Below are positions 16,748 to 26,579 of a DNA stretch of 64,000 nucleotides, piece by piece. The DNA comes from Micromonospora sp. LH3U1. GTDB taxonomy: Bacteria; Actinomycetota; Actinomycetes; Mycobacteriales; Micromonosporaceae. Below the pieces are notes generated by a model. It had not been told where the DNA came from, made no database searches, and was given only the letters and a program-made list of their open reading frames with translations. Every line of letters starts with the position of its first letter. The first letter of the stretch is position 1. The translations under genes and the position numbers were made by a program. The stretch covers positions 6,199,501 to 6,263,500 of the forward strand of contig NZ_CP116936.1 of NCBI RefSeq assembly GCF_028475105.1, read 5' to 3'.

Positions 16748-17017
16748 GTTTCCTCCATCACCGGATCGGCTTACCGCCGTGGGGCGGGTGTCCGGCTGTC
16801 TCGTGCCGGACCTTGCGTGGCCCGGCAGCCGTTTTGCGGAGTACACCATCGCATAGGGAAACAGGGCTTGGCGATAGCTGCCGGCGGTACTTATATCTGG
16901 CTTAAACCGCTCGAACCGCTCGCTTGTTCCCATCCCGGGCTTCATCGCCCGTTTCCTCCATCATTCCCGCCTTTGACTGTACCGGAGGGTCACCATGTCG
17001 GCTCACCGAGCGGTGTG

Positions 17018-17953
17018 CTATCGGCCACTCCGTCCGATTGCCGAGGCAGCGATATCGCTCAACGGCAGGTCAACGGCCTGGGCCCGCGTGAACCACCCAG
17101 CCCGCGCCGTCGAGCCCCCGGCGGATTCGGTGACCACCGCATCAGTAGGTACGTCCACAAGCACCCGATAGATCACCCGTACGCCATGCCAGTCCAACGG
17201 CCGACCTTCCGGGCCGAGTGCGGCAGGATTGTGCAGATTGTCGACGCCGAGGAGCTCCACCACCCGGCCCAGCTGACCACCCTCCTCGACCAACTCCCGA
17301 AGCAGCCCGGTAGTCGGCTGCTCACCATGATCGGTGCCACCGCCGGGCAGGTGCCACTGGCCGGCCCCCGGATAACCGTCCGCGATCTGCGTGAGCAGGA
17401 TTCGCCCGGCCGGGTCGGTAACCAGCCCGTACGCCCCGAAGCGCAACCGGCGATCGGGGTGCGGCGGCGGAAACGGCTCGCGCGAACGGTGCGTTCCGGG
17501 CGGCAACGGAGTGACCGGCAAGCCGAGCACCTCGGCGGTGAACGGTGTCAGTGGCAGCTGCGCCACCTCGGCCAGCGTGAGCCACCGCCCCTGGTCGACC
17601 GGGCCGCCTCCAGCCTCACCAAGCGCGCCGCCGGCCACCGCGCCGCCGGCCAGCGTGCGGTCATGCGTGTTGAGCTCGAACAACAGCCGGTCAGTGTGCA
17701 GCGCGACGTCGTCCTCCAGATAGGGGCTCACGTCGGCGACCACCGCACGCAACCGACTCACCGCCACTGTCAGCCCGGTCTGCTCGGCAACCTCGCGGAC
17801 CACGGCGCGCTCCGGGTGCTCAGCGTGCGCGACGGCCCCGCCTGGCAGCCGCCACACCCCCGGAAACTCACCCTCGACCCCGTCCCGAACAACCAGCACT
17901 CGGCCCGAGTCCCACAAAATCCCATAAACCCGGACCCGTCGCGCAAGTTCCAT
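17018..17953 (-). CDS. Tandem NUDIX hydrolase-like protein (paralogue 1)
   Basis: The protein (311 aa) contains two NUDIX domains. The C-terminal box GGGTDHGEQP ... RELVEEGG fits G-x5-E-x7-REUxEExGU, so this domain should hydrolyse a nucleoside-diphosphate-linked substrate. The N-terminal box GGAVAHAEHP ... REVAEQTGL has Gln for one of the metal-binding Glu residues and may be inactive. ATG at 17953 (MELARR) is preferred over an ATG 27 bp upstream because homology begins there. A paralogue lies at 18823-19773 on the same strand, so this is a local duplication. The substrate is unknown. Confidence 0.85.
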   Translation of the reverse strand: MELARRVRVYGILWDSGRVLVVRDGVEGEFPGVWRLPGGAVAHAEHPERAVVREVAEQTGLTVAVSRLRAVVADVSPYLEDDVALHTDRLLFELNTHDRTLAGGAVAGGALGEAGGGPVDQGRWLTLAEVAQLPLTPFTAEVLGLPVTPLPPGTHRSREPFPPPHPDRRLRFGAYGLVTDPAGRILLTQIADGYPGAGQWHLPGGGTDHGEQPTTGLLRELVEEGGQLGRVVELLGVDNLHNPAALGPEGRPLDWHGVRVIYRVLVDVPTDAVVTESAGGSTARAGWFTRAQAVDLPLSDIAASAIGRSGR

Positions 17954-17985
17954 CCCCACCCACTCCGCTCCCCGCCGCAACGCCC

Positions 17986-18046
17986 GTCGATCATGAAGTT
18001 ATCGCCATCCATCCCGGCGCGTCCTGACAATAACTTCATGATCAAC
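17986..18046. repeat. Intergenic palindrome A
   Basis: Arms 17989-18002 and 18030-18043 (GATCATGAAGTTAT) are perfect over 14 bp. They extend by three more bases each side with one G-T pair, around a 27-nt loop. The arm resembles those of palindromes at 24921 and 35653. Confidence 0.75.
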
Positions 18047-18174
18047 GCGGAGTGGGGCGGCGGGGCGGCCTTGAGGGGTGCAGGGCTGGCGGGGGCCGCC
18101 GCGAGGGCTGCGGGGGGTGCGGGGGTGGCTGCGGGGCTGGCGGGAGCTGGCGGAGACGGCCCGGTGCGGCGGGG

Positions 18175-18338
18175 GTCAAGGGGCGGCCGGGCGGCCGGAG
18201 GTCGAAGGGCGGCCGGAGGTCGAAGGGCGGCCGGACGGCCGGGGTCGAAGGGCGGCCGGACGGCCGGGGTCGAAGGGCGGCCGGGGGTCGAAGGGCGGCG
18301 GGCGGCGGGCGGCGGGCGGCGGGCGGCGGGCGGGGACT
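18175..18338. repeat. GC-rich minisatellite with 18- and 25-bp units ending in a 7-bp repeat
   Basis: GGTCGAAGG-type unit starts occur at 18175 (degenerate), 18200, 18218, 18243, 18268 and 18286. The spacings are 25, 18, 25, 25 and 18 bp. The 25-bp form is the 18-bp form plus CGGCCGG. The last unit runs into about five copies of a GGGCGGC heptamer up to 18338. This looks like slippage in 7-bp steps. The whole stretch 17954-18822 (869 bp) holds no credible gene. Confidence 0.85.
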
Positions 18339-18454
18339 CCTACCATTCCGGGGCCAGCCTGGTCGGGTCGGCGCACACCCTGCCGGGCGTCCGTTTCGCG
18401 CTATTCGTCCGCACTATGCCGGCCATTCGCGTTGCATGCAGGCGAGCCGGCAGG

Positions 18455-18530
18455 TGATCAACTCCGTTTCACTGATGTCGCGGCATCCCGTCGCTGGGAT
18501 ACCGCGATTTCAGCGAACACGAGTCGATCA
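18455..18530. repeat. Long imperfect palindrome D
   Basis: Two 35-nt arms (18455-18489 and 18496-18530) match at 27 positions around a 6-nt loop and both begin or end with TGATC/GATCA. Such a stem would be very stable as RNA. It lies in the same gene-poor island as the minisatellite. Confidence 0.65.
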
Positions 18531-18589
18531 GTCGGCTGCACCGCCTGGGCGCGAGCTTCCCGCCGACCGCGCCCCATCGAGCCTCCGGA

Positions 18590-18800
18590 TCGCCGCCCGG
18601 CCACCCGACCGCGCGAGCACCCAACCGCCCGGCCACCCGACCGCGCGACAACCCGACCCACGGCCCCACGGCCCCACGGCCATCGGATGCACGACCACCG
18701 ACCGCACGGACGCCCGGCTTCAGGACGACCCCACCCACGACGACCCATCCCACGACCACCCGACCGCACGGACGCCCGACCCTCCAGGCGTACGACCGCG
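18590..18800. repeat. Low-complexity CCACCCGACCGC-type repeats
   Basis: A C-rich stretch carries short imperfect direct repeats, including CGGCCACCCGACCGCGCGA twice (about 18600 and 18630), GGCCCCACGG copies and GACCGCACGGACGCCCG twice. It is non-coding by composition and lies just 3' of the second tandem-NUDIX gene. Confidence 0.6.
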
Positions 18801-18822
18801 CGAGGTCGGAACGGTCGGAGGG

Positions 18823-19773
18823 TCAGGTGAGTTGGGCGGCTTGGACTGCTTCGGCGGTTACCTCGGTGAGGTGGTCGGTGGGGAGAGCGCCCAGTTCCTC
18901 GCGGGCGAACCAGCGGGCCTCGCAGGTGGAACCGCCCACGTCGGCGATGGTCAGCGGGTTGGGCTGGTCGACCACCACGCGGTAGAAGGCGCGTACGCCG
19001 TGCCAGTCGATCGGGTAGCCCTCGGGGCCGAGCGAGGCGGCGTCGCGGTGGCTGGCCACCCCGAGGAGCTCGACCAGGCGGCCGGTCTGCCCGGTCTCTT
19101 CGACAAGTTCCCGGATCAGCGCCGCGCCGGGCTGCTCGCCGTAGTCGGTGCCGCCGCCCGGAAGGTGCCAGCAGCCGGCGCCGGGGTAGCCGTCGGAGAC
19201 CCGGGTGAGTAGCACCCGACCGGCCGGGTCTGTGCACACCGCGTACGCGGCGAAGCGCTGCGCGCGGTGCAGCCCGTCGGGGCCGGGCACCGCGTAGAAG
19301 GAGGGGAATTCGGGCGCCTCGTCGGGCACCACGTCGGCCGAGGAGGCGGGCAGCCCGAGGGCACGTGCGGTGAACGAGCGCAGCGGCAGCTCGCGCGCCT
19401 CGTCGAGGGTGTACCAGCGGGCCAGGTCGGTGGGGCGCTCGCCGACCCGATCGGCCAGTGTGCCGCCGCGCACCGCCACCCGGTAGATCAACCGGTCGGT
19501 GTGGATGGTGATGCCGCGCTCCGGTAGCGCCCGCATGTCGGCGAGCACGTCGGCCAGGCCTGAGACGGCGACGGAGAGACCGGTCTCGGCGGCAGTTTCG
19601 CGGACCACCGTGTGGTTTGGGTCCTCGCCGTGGTCGACCGCCCCGCCGGGCAGCGACCATGTGCCGGGGGTGCCGGAGCGCTCCGATGCGCGGACCAGCA
19701 ACACTCGGCCTCTTGAATCAGCACAAACTGCGTATGCCGCGATCCTGCGGAGCGGCTCCAGCAAGGTGGTCAC
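18823..19773 (-). CDS. Tandem NUDIX hydrolase-like protein (paralogue 2)
   Basis: The product (316 aa) has the same two-domain layout as the gene at 17018. The C-terminal NUDIX box GGGTDYGEQP ... RELVEETGQ is canonical. The N-terminal box GGAVDHGEDP ... RETAAETGL has Ala for the first metal-binding Glu of REUxEE, so that domain may be structural. The start is GTG at 19773 with a GGGGAG-like site about 11 nt upstream. The pairs YPGAG-WHLPGGGTD and LDWHGVR/IDWHGVR show close paralogy with the first copy. The substrate is not predictable from sequence. Confidence 0.85.
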   Translation of the reverse strand: MTTLLEPLRRIAAYAVCADSRGRVLLVRASERSGTPGTWSLPGGAVDHGEDPNHTVVRETAAETGLSVAVSGLADVLADMRALPERGITIHTDRLIYRVAVRGGTLADRVGERPTDLARWYTLDEARELPLRSFTARALGLPASSADVVPDEAPEFPSFYAVPGPDGLHRAQRFAAYAVCTDPAGRVLLTRVSDGYPGAGCWHLPGGGTDYGEQPGAALIRELVEETGQTGRLVELLGVASHRDAASLGPEGYPIDWHGVRAFYRVVVDQPNPLTIADVGGSTCEARWFAREELGALPTDHLTEVTAEAVQAAQLT

Positions 19774-19843
19774 GGAAGCAAATTCTCCCCGGGCTGGGTT
19801 ACCGGAACGGAAAAGAGTCGGATTCCTGACTGTCTGACCCTGA

Positions 19844-19861
19844 TCAGGGATTGGTCAGGGT
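19844..19861. promoter_or_regulatory. TCAGGG direct repeat, candidate operator upstream of small pspC
   Basis: TCAGGGA at 19844-19850 and TCAGGGT at 19855-19861 are 11 bp apart and match the 11784-11801 element at 15 of 18 positions. The first copy overlaps a perfect palindrome CCCTGATCAGGG (19838-19849). It lies 56 bp before the pspC start codon. Confidence 0.5.
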
Positions 19862-19916
19862 AAGGATCCGGGCGGTCACCGAGGGCAGGCCGGGCACTGG
19901 CGCGGACTGTTGGGGT

Positions 19917-20318
19917 ATGACATCCACCACCGCTCCCCGCGCCCCGTACAAGCAGCTCCGTCGACCCACCACCGACCGCATGGTCGCGGGGGTCGCCAGC
20001 GGCATCGGCCGCTACTTCGCCGTCGACCCCACCCTGGTCCGGGTGATCTTCGCGGTCAGCGGCCTGCTCACCGGCGGGCTCGCACTGTTCGCGTACCCGA
20101 TCATGTGGTTCCTGATGCCGGAGGAGCCCACCGGCGCGCCGGCCTGGCCGCACGCGGCGGGCGTCGCGCCGCAGGCAGGCCCGCAGCCCACCGCCGGGCC
20201 CGCGCCGGGCGGGCCGGAGCCGGGGTACGCCCCGACGCAGCCCTACCCGCCGACGAGCCAGCCCTACCCGCCGACGACCCCGTCGAACACGCCGCCGAGC
20301 CCGCCGTACGCCGCGTGA
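19917..20318 (+). CDS. Small PspC-domain membrane protein
   Basis: This 133-residue protein has an N-terminal PspC domain (KQLRRPTTDRMVAGVASGIG ... FAYPIMWFLMPEE) with two membrane helices, followed by a Pro/Gly/Ala-rich tail with PTQPYPPTSQPYPPTTP repeats. It is the third PspC domain in the window and belongs to the envelope-stress family. ATG at 19917 (MTSTTAP) is preferred; an upstream in-frame GTG at 19851 would place the start inside the operator-like repeat. The shared TCAGGG element suggests co-regulation with the pspC locus at 10426-14254. Confidence 0.85.
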   Translation: MTSTTAPRAPYKQLRRPTTDRMVAGVASGIGRYFAVDPTLVRVIFAVSGLLTGGLALFAYPIMWFLMPEEPTGAPAWPHAAGVAPQAGPQPTAGPAPGGPEPGYAPTQPYPPTSQPYPPTTPSNTPPSPPYAA

Positions 20319-20324
20319 GCCGCA

Positions 20325-21882
<1,558 letters not shown>

Positions 21883-21948
21883 GTGCACAAAGCCTACCGA
21901 CAGTCACGGCCGCTCCCGGCACCGGCTCGCCCCGGACGCCAGCCGGGC

Positions 21949-23646
21949 TCAGCCGCGCAGCGCGCCCGGGGCGTTCGTCGGCACCGCCGGGTGGTGCGGG
22001 GGTACGGGGGTCAGCCGACGGTACGGCGTATCCAGCGCCGGGCGGGGGTCCTCCTCGCCCTTGTTGGGCCAGAAGGACATCGCTCGTTCCGCCTGCGCGG
22101 TGATCGTCAACGAGGGGTTCACGCCGAGGTTGGCCGAGACCGCGGCGCCGTCGACGACGTGCAGCCCGGGATGGCCGTACACCCGGTGCCAGGGGTCGAT
22201 CACCCCGTCGGCCGGGGTCGCCCCGATCACCGCCCCGCCCAGGATGTGCGCGGTCACCGGGATGTCGAACGGCTCGGTGAGCGAGCCTCCGGGGGTGCCG
22301 CCGATCTCGTCGGCGAGCAGCCGGGCGGCGGTGTTGCCGGCCGGGATCCAGGTCGGGCTCGGCGTGCCGTGGCCCGGGCCGGTGACCAGCCGGCGGCCGA
22401 GCGCGCCGCGCCGCCAGCGCGTGGTCAGCGAGTTGTCCACCGACTGCATCACCAGGGCGATCACCGTCCGCTCCGACCAGCCGCGCACCGACAGCATCCG
22501 GGCGGCCAGCCCTGGCTGCCGCACGATGCTGCCGAGCCAGCGCCGCACCCGGTGTGGGCCGCCGTCGACCAGCAGCGACTGGAGCAGCCCCATGGCGTTG
22601 GAGCCGCGCCCGTAGCGGACCGGCTCGATGTGGGTCTGCGGGTCGGGGTGGAACGAGCTGGTGATCGCCACGCCGTCGGTGAAGTCCAGCCCTTCGGACC
22701 GGGCCTGCTGGCGTGCCACCGAGGCGCCCAGGATGGCCTCCGAGTTGGTCCGGGTCAGCTCGCCCAGGCGGGGAGAGAGTTCGGGCAGCACGCCGTCGTC
22801 CTTCATCGCGTGCAGCAGCCGTTGGGTGCCGAGCGCCCCGGCGGCGAAGACCACCTGGTCGGCGCGGATCACCTGGCGGCGGTGACGCACCCAGGCGCCG
22901 GTGCGGACGGTGTGCACCTCGTACCCGCCCTCTGCTGCGGGTTTGACGGCGGTCACGGTGGTCAGCGGGTGCACGATGGCGCCCAGCCGCTCGGCGAGCC
23001 ACAGGTAGTTCTTGACCAGTGTGTTCTTCGCCCCGTGCCGGCAGCCGGTCATGCACGAGCCGCAGTGCAGGCAGCCGGTGCGCTCCGGGCCGGCGCCACC
23101 GAAGTACGGGTCGGCGACCCGCTGGCCGGGGCGGCCGATGTGCACACCCACCGGGGTGGCGTGGAAGGTGTGCCCGACCCCCATCCGCTCGGCCACCGCC
23201 CGCATGGCGCGGTCCGCGCCGGTGTCCACGGGGTACGTGGTGACGCCGAGCATCCGCTTCGCCTGGTCGTAGTGGCGGGTCAACTCGTCACGCCAGTCGG
23301 TGATGTCCCGCCACTGCGGGTCGGTGTAGAAGGCTGGCAGCGGCTCGTAGAGGGTGTTCGCGTAGACCAGTGAACCGCCACCCACCCCGGCGCCGGAGAG
23401 CACCAGCACCCCATTGCCGGAACGTCGGTCGGCCGGACGGAGCAGGGTGAGCCGCTGAATGCCGTAGCAGCCCAGCTTCGGTGCCCAGAGGAACCGGCGG
23501 GCACGCCAGGACGTCTGCGGAAACTCGTCGTCGGCGAAACGCCGACCGGCTTCCAGCACAGCGACCGAATAGCCCTTCTCGGCCAGCCGAAGCGCGGTGA
23601 CGCTGCCGCCGAAGCCGGACCCGATGACGACCACGTCATACCGCAT
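21949..23646 (-). CDS. GMC-family FAD oxidoreductase, cholesterol oxidase-like
   Basis: The 565-residue product has an N-terminal FAD-binding motif (VVVIGSGFGGSVTALRLAE), the GMC-type GAGVGGGSLVYAN segment and a C-terminal HVVDGAAVSANLGVNPSLTITAQAERAM segment typical of GMC oxidoreductases. A CLHCGSCMTGC cysteine cluster in mid-protein is shared with ChoD-like members. Its place near guaA and guaB matches M. tuberculosis choD (Rv3409c), so a sterol or other hydroxylated lipid is a likely but unproven substrate. ATG 23646 is chosen because the FAD motif begins at residue 4; TAATGA 7 nt upstream could be a -10 for a leaderless mRNA. Confidence 0.88.
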   Translation of the reverse strand: MRYDVVVIGSGFGGSVTALRLAEKGYSVAVLEAGRRFADDEFPQTSWRARRFLWAPKLGCYGIQRLTLLRPADRRSGNGVLVLSGAGVGGGSLVYANTLYEPLPAFYTDPQWRDITDWRDELTRHYDQAKRMLGVTTYPVDTGADRAMRAVAERMGVGHTFHATPVGVHIGRPGQRVADPYFGGAGPERTGCLHCGSCMTGCRHGAKNTLVKNYLWLAERLGAIVHPLTTVTAVKPAAEGGYEVHTVRTGAWVRHRRQVIRADQVVFAAGALGTQRLLHAMKDDGVLPELSPRLGELTRTNSEAILGASVARQQARSEGLDFTDGVAITSSFHPDPQTHIEPVRYGRGSNAMGLLQSLLVDGGPHRVRRWLGSIVRQPGLAARMLSVRGWSERTVIALVMQSVDNSLTTRWRRGALGRRLVTGPGHGTPSPTWIPAGNTAARLLADEIGGTPGGSLTEPFDIPVTAHILGGAVIGATPADGVIDPWHRVYGHPGLHVVDGAAVSANLGVNPSLTITAQAERAMSFWPNKGEEDPRPALDTPYRRLTPVPPHHPAVPTNAPGALRG

Positions 23647-23791
23647 GGATGCATCATTACTCGCCAGTAGCGCTCGCGCCAGCGCCCGTTTTCGCGCGAT
23701 CATGCACCGGCCGACCGACCCGGCGCCTCCCGGCCACAACCCGGAGCACCCGTCGGAGCGTTGTTCCGGAGACGGGTGGAAGGAATAAAAG

Positions 23792-24913
23792 ATGATCCTC
23801 GGGTCGATGGCGCCGCGCCAACGGTGGCTGCTGCTGGGGCTGACGGCCCTCGCCGCCGTCGCGTTGATCGCGGCGAGCGCGGTGGTGATCACCCGGCTGA
23901 CCGGCGACAGCAAGCCGGACCGTGGCGCTCCGGTAGCCGGCTCGCCGACCCCGTCGCCGGTCGGCACACCCACCCCGAGCCCCAGCGGCCCACCGCCGGG
24001 CGCGGACATCACCGGCCCGCTCAACCTGCTGCTGGTCGGTGTGGACACCCGGGTCAGCGTGCCCGGGTGGGAGCCGCACTCGGACGCCGTGCTGGTGCTG
24101 CACGTACCCAAGGGGTTGGGTCGGGCGTACCTCTTCTCGCTCCCCCGCGACCTGCTGGTGGACATCCCGGCGTTCCCCAAGGCTGACTACAAGGGCGGCA
24201 AGACCAAGCTCACCCACGCGATGAGCTTCGGCAGCCGGGTGCCGGGCAAACCCAAACAGCCGAGCACAGCCCAGGGGTACGAGCTGCTGCGCAGCGCGGT
24301 CAGCGGGTACACCGGGCTGCGCATCGACGCCGGTGCGGTGCTCACGTTCAACGGGTTCGACCGGCTGGTCAACGCCCTGGGCGGGGTGGACATCTACGTC
24401 GATCAGCGGGTCGCCTCGATGCACCGCCGACCGGACGGCAAGTACCGGGAGAGCGCGCCGGGCGGGTACACCGGGCCGCAGCAGGTCTACGAGAAGGGCA
24501 CCCAGCACCTCAACGGCTGGCAGGCGCTGGACTACGCGCGGCAGCGCTACATCACCGGCGGTGACTACGCCCGGCAGCGTCACCAGCAGCAGCTGATCCG
24601 GGCAATGACCCGCAAGATCCTGGACGAGGGCCTGGCTCGGCAACCCGAGCGGGTCGACCAGGTGGTCGCCGCGCTGGGCGACACGCTGGTCTACGTGGGC
24701 GGGCGCCGGATCGTCGATATCGCGTACGCCCTGAGCGGTCTGCCGGAGAACCGTTTCACGCTGGTCAGCCTGCCCGGTGCCGGCGTCGGCAAGGGCAGCG
24801 CCTATCGCGGTGAACAGCTCACCGCTGTCGGGAAGACGTTCCTCACCGAGCTCCGCGCCGGCCGCGCCGACGCCTATCTGGCAGCCCACCCCACCCTGGT
24901 CGTCAAGAACTGA
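23792..24913 (+). CDS. LytR-CpsA-Psr (LCP) family protein
   Basis: LCP proteins attach undecaprenyl-linked polymers such as teichoic acid or arabinogalactan to peptidoglycan outside the membrane. The 373-residue protein has a short cytoplasmic start, a signal-anchor helix (LLLGLTALAAVALIAASAVVI, residues 12-33), a Pro/Thr/Ser linker and an LCP core with LLLVGVDTR, HVPKGLGRAYLFSLPRDLLVDIP and the GWQALDYARQRYITGGDYARQRHQQQLI segment carrying catalytic Arg residues. GGAAGG eight nt upstream supports ATG 23792. It is convergent with the M1 peptidase gene across palindrome B. Confidence 0.92.
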   Translation: MILGSMAPRQRWLLLGLTALAAVALIAASAVVITRLTGDSKPDRGAPVAGSPTPSPVGTPTPSPSGPPPGADITGPLNLLLVGVDTRVSVPGWEPHSDAVLVLHVPKGLGRAYLFSLPRDLLVDIPAFPKADYKGGKTKLTHAMSFGSRVPGKPKQPSTAQGYELLRSAVSGYTGLRIDAGAVLTFNGFDRLVNALGGVDIYVDQRVASMHRRPDGKYRESAPGGYTGPQQVYEKGTQHLNGWQALDYARQRYITGGDYARQRHQQQLIRAMTRKILDEGLARQPERVDQVVAALGDTLVYVGGRRIVDIAYALSGLPENRFTLVSLPGAGVGKGSAYRGEQLTAVGKTFLTELRAGRADAYLAAHPTLVVKN

Positions 24914-24920
24914 CCCCCAC

Positions 24921-25006
24921 CTTCCCCGCGATCTTGCACTTTTGGTCCCTGATTCGCTCGGGTCCGCCCTTTATGCCGGGGCAGCAAGTGCAAGATCGCG
25001 GGGAAG
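24921..25006. repeat. Intergenic palindrome B between convergent genes
   Basis: The 21-bp arms 24921-24941 and 24986-25006 are perfect inverted repeats around a 44-nt centre containing CCCTTTATGCC. It probably works as a bidirectional terminator. The arm shares a CGATC-TG--TT pattern with palindromes A and C. Confidence 0.8.
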
Positions 25007-25013
25007 GGGTGGG

Positions 25014-26471
25014 TTAGAGCCTCTTGGGCAGGGCGGGTTTTTTCGTTCCGTAGAGCCAGGCGTCGAAGACCGCGTCCAGCTGCTTGCCGGAGATGCGCTC
25101 GGCGAGGGCCACGAACTCGGCCGTGGTGGCGGTGCCGTTGCTCTTCTCCGCCGCCCAGGTCTTGACGATCTCGAAGAACGCCTTGTCGCCGACGGCCACC
25201 CGCAGGGCGTGCAGGGTCATGCCACCGCGCTGGTACACCGACTCGCTGAACAACTGGTCGACCCCCGGCTTGCCCGGCGGCGTCTTCCACACCTGGGCGG
25301 GCACCCTGGCGTACCGGATGTCGAACGCCTCCTTGGCGGTGTACTTCTTGGTGTGCTCGGCCCAGAGCCACTCGGCGTACGTCGCGAAGCCCTCGTTGAG
25401 CCAGATGTCCTCCCACTTGGCCAGCGCGACGCTGTCACCGAACCACTGGTGCGCCAGCTCGTGGGCGACCACCTCGGTGTTCTCGCCCTGCCGGAAGAAG
25501 GTCGCCGAGTAGACCGGGCGGCTCTGCGTCTCCAACGCGTAGGAGATCCGGCTGTCCGAGACCACCACACCGCCGTACGCGTCGAACGGGTACGGCCCGA
25601 ACACGCTCTCCAGATAGTCGGCCACCTTGACGGTCTGCGCGATCGACGCATCGGCGGCGCCCTTGGCCACGGTGGTGGTGACCGCGCTGTACACCGGGCG
25701 GCCCTTGTGCTGCGCAGTGGTGATCCGGAACTTGCCGATCACCAGCGTGCTCAGGTAGCTGGCCATCGGCGACTTCTCCGACCACTTCCAGGTGGTCCAA
25801 CCATCCGTGCTGGTCTTACCGCCGGGAACGCCGTTGCTGACCGCGGTCAGGCCGTCCGGAACGGTGACCTCGAACTCGTAGGCCGCCTTGTCGGACGGGT
25901 GGTCGTTGACCGGGAACCAGGTGCTGGCCGACTCGGGCTGACCCAGCGCGATGGCACCGTCGGAGGTGTGCAGAAAGCCGCCGTCACCGAGCGTCTCGTT
26001 CGTCAGCGGCTTCGGCACCCCCTTGTAGGTGATCTCGGCGACGAACCCGTTGCCGTTGATCAGGCCGGAGGCCGGCTTGATGACCAGCTCGTTGCGCTCC
26101 CGAGCGTGGGTCGCCGGTACGCCGTCCACGGTGACCGCGGTGACGGTCAGGCCGGCCAGGTCGAGGTTGAACGTCGACAGGTCCGCCGTCGCGGTGGCCT
26201 GCACGGTGGTCGTACCGGTCAGCTGGTCCTTGGCAGGGTCGTAGCGCACCTTGACCGTGTACCGCCCGACGTCGTAGCCACCGTTGCCGTAGGTCGGGAA
26301 GTAGGCGTCGCCGACCCCCGCCGCGCCCGCGGTGAACGTCCGCTGCGGTGTGGCGGACGCGCTCGGTGACGGCCCCGCCGCCGGGGCCGTCGAGTCGCAT
26401 CCGGACAGTGCGAGTGCCCCGGTCACCAGCAGACCGACGCCCATCCGCAGTCCGTGCCGCGTCACCCGCAT
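25014..26471 (-). CDS. M1-family metallopeptidase lipoprotein (copy 1)
   Basis: This predicted secreted zinc aminopeptidase-like protein (485 aa) has a lipobox TGALALSGC ending the signal peptide. The zinc site HELAH at 337-341 is followed at the usual distance by the third ligand Glu in WLNEGFATYAEWLW. The position of the exopeptidase GAMEN motif reads YALETQ, so the M1 substrate-anchoring Met-Glu-Asn is altered. Its N-terminal beta domain (YDVGRYTVKVRYDPAKDQLTG) is typical of the family. A close paralogue lies directly upstream on the same strand. It likely trims extracellular peptides that the dpp importer could take up, which is inference. Confidence 0.9.
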   Translation of the reverse strand: MRVTRHGLRMGVGLLVTGALALSGCDSTAPAAGPSPSASATPQRTFTAGAAGVGDAYFPTYGNGGYDVGRYTVKVRYDPAKDQLTGTTTVQATATADLSTFNLDLAGLTVTAVTVDGVPATHARERNELVIKPASGLINGNGFVAEITYKGVPKPLTNETLGDGGFLHTSDGAIALGQPESASTWFPVNDHPSDKAAYEFEVTVPDGLTAVSNGVPGGKTSTDGWTTWKWSEKSPMASYLSTLVIGKFRITTAQHKGRPVYSAVTTTVAKGAADASIAQTVKVADYLESVFGPYPFDAYGGVVVSDSRISYALETQSRPVYSATFFRQGENTEVVAHELAHQWFGDSVALAKWEDIWLNEGFATYAEWLWAEHTKKYTAKEAFDIRYARVPAQVWKTPPGKPGVDQLFSESVYQRGGMTLHALRVAVGDKAFFEIVKTWAAEKSNGTATTAEFVALAERISGKQLDAVFDAWLYGTKKPALPKRL

Positions 26472-26579
26472 TCGACATCCTCCCCGTACGGTGGCGGTGG
26501 CGGCGTACGCCGCTCCGCGCGAACGGGCGGCTCCCCGCCGTTCGCAGGCGGGAGCATATCCACCGGCCAGCGCGACTCG

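Noticed and set aside
16448..18457. 669-codon plus-strand ORF across the pssA 5' end, first NUDIX gene and repeats
   Set aside because: It crosses unrelated genes and the minisatellite; composition is typical of antisense shadow in GC-rich DNA.
17954..18822. CRISPR-like array at the repeat island
   Set aside because: Repeats are contiguous with no unique spacers, and units vary by 7 bp; this is a minisatellite.
21949..24180. Longer 743-residue form of the GMC oxidase
   Set aside because: The extra N-terminus runs antisense through the LCP gene start; the FAD motif begins right after ATG 23646.
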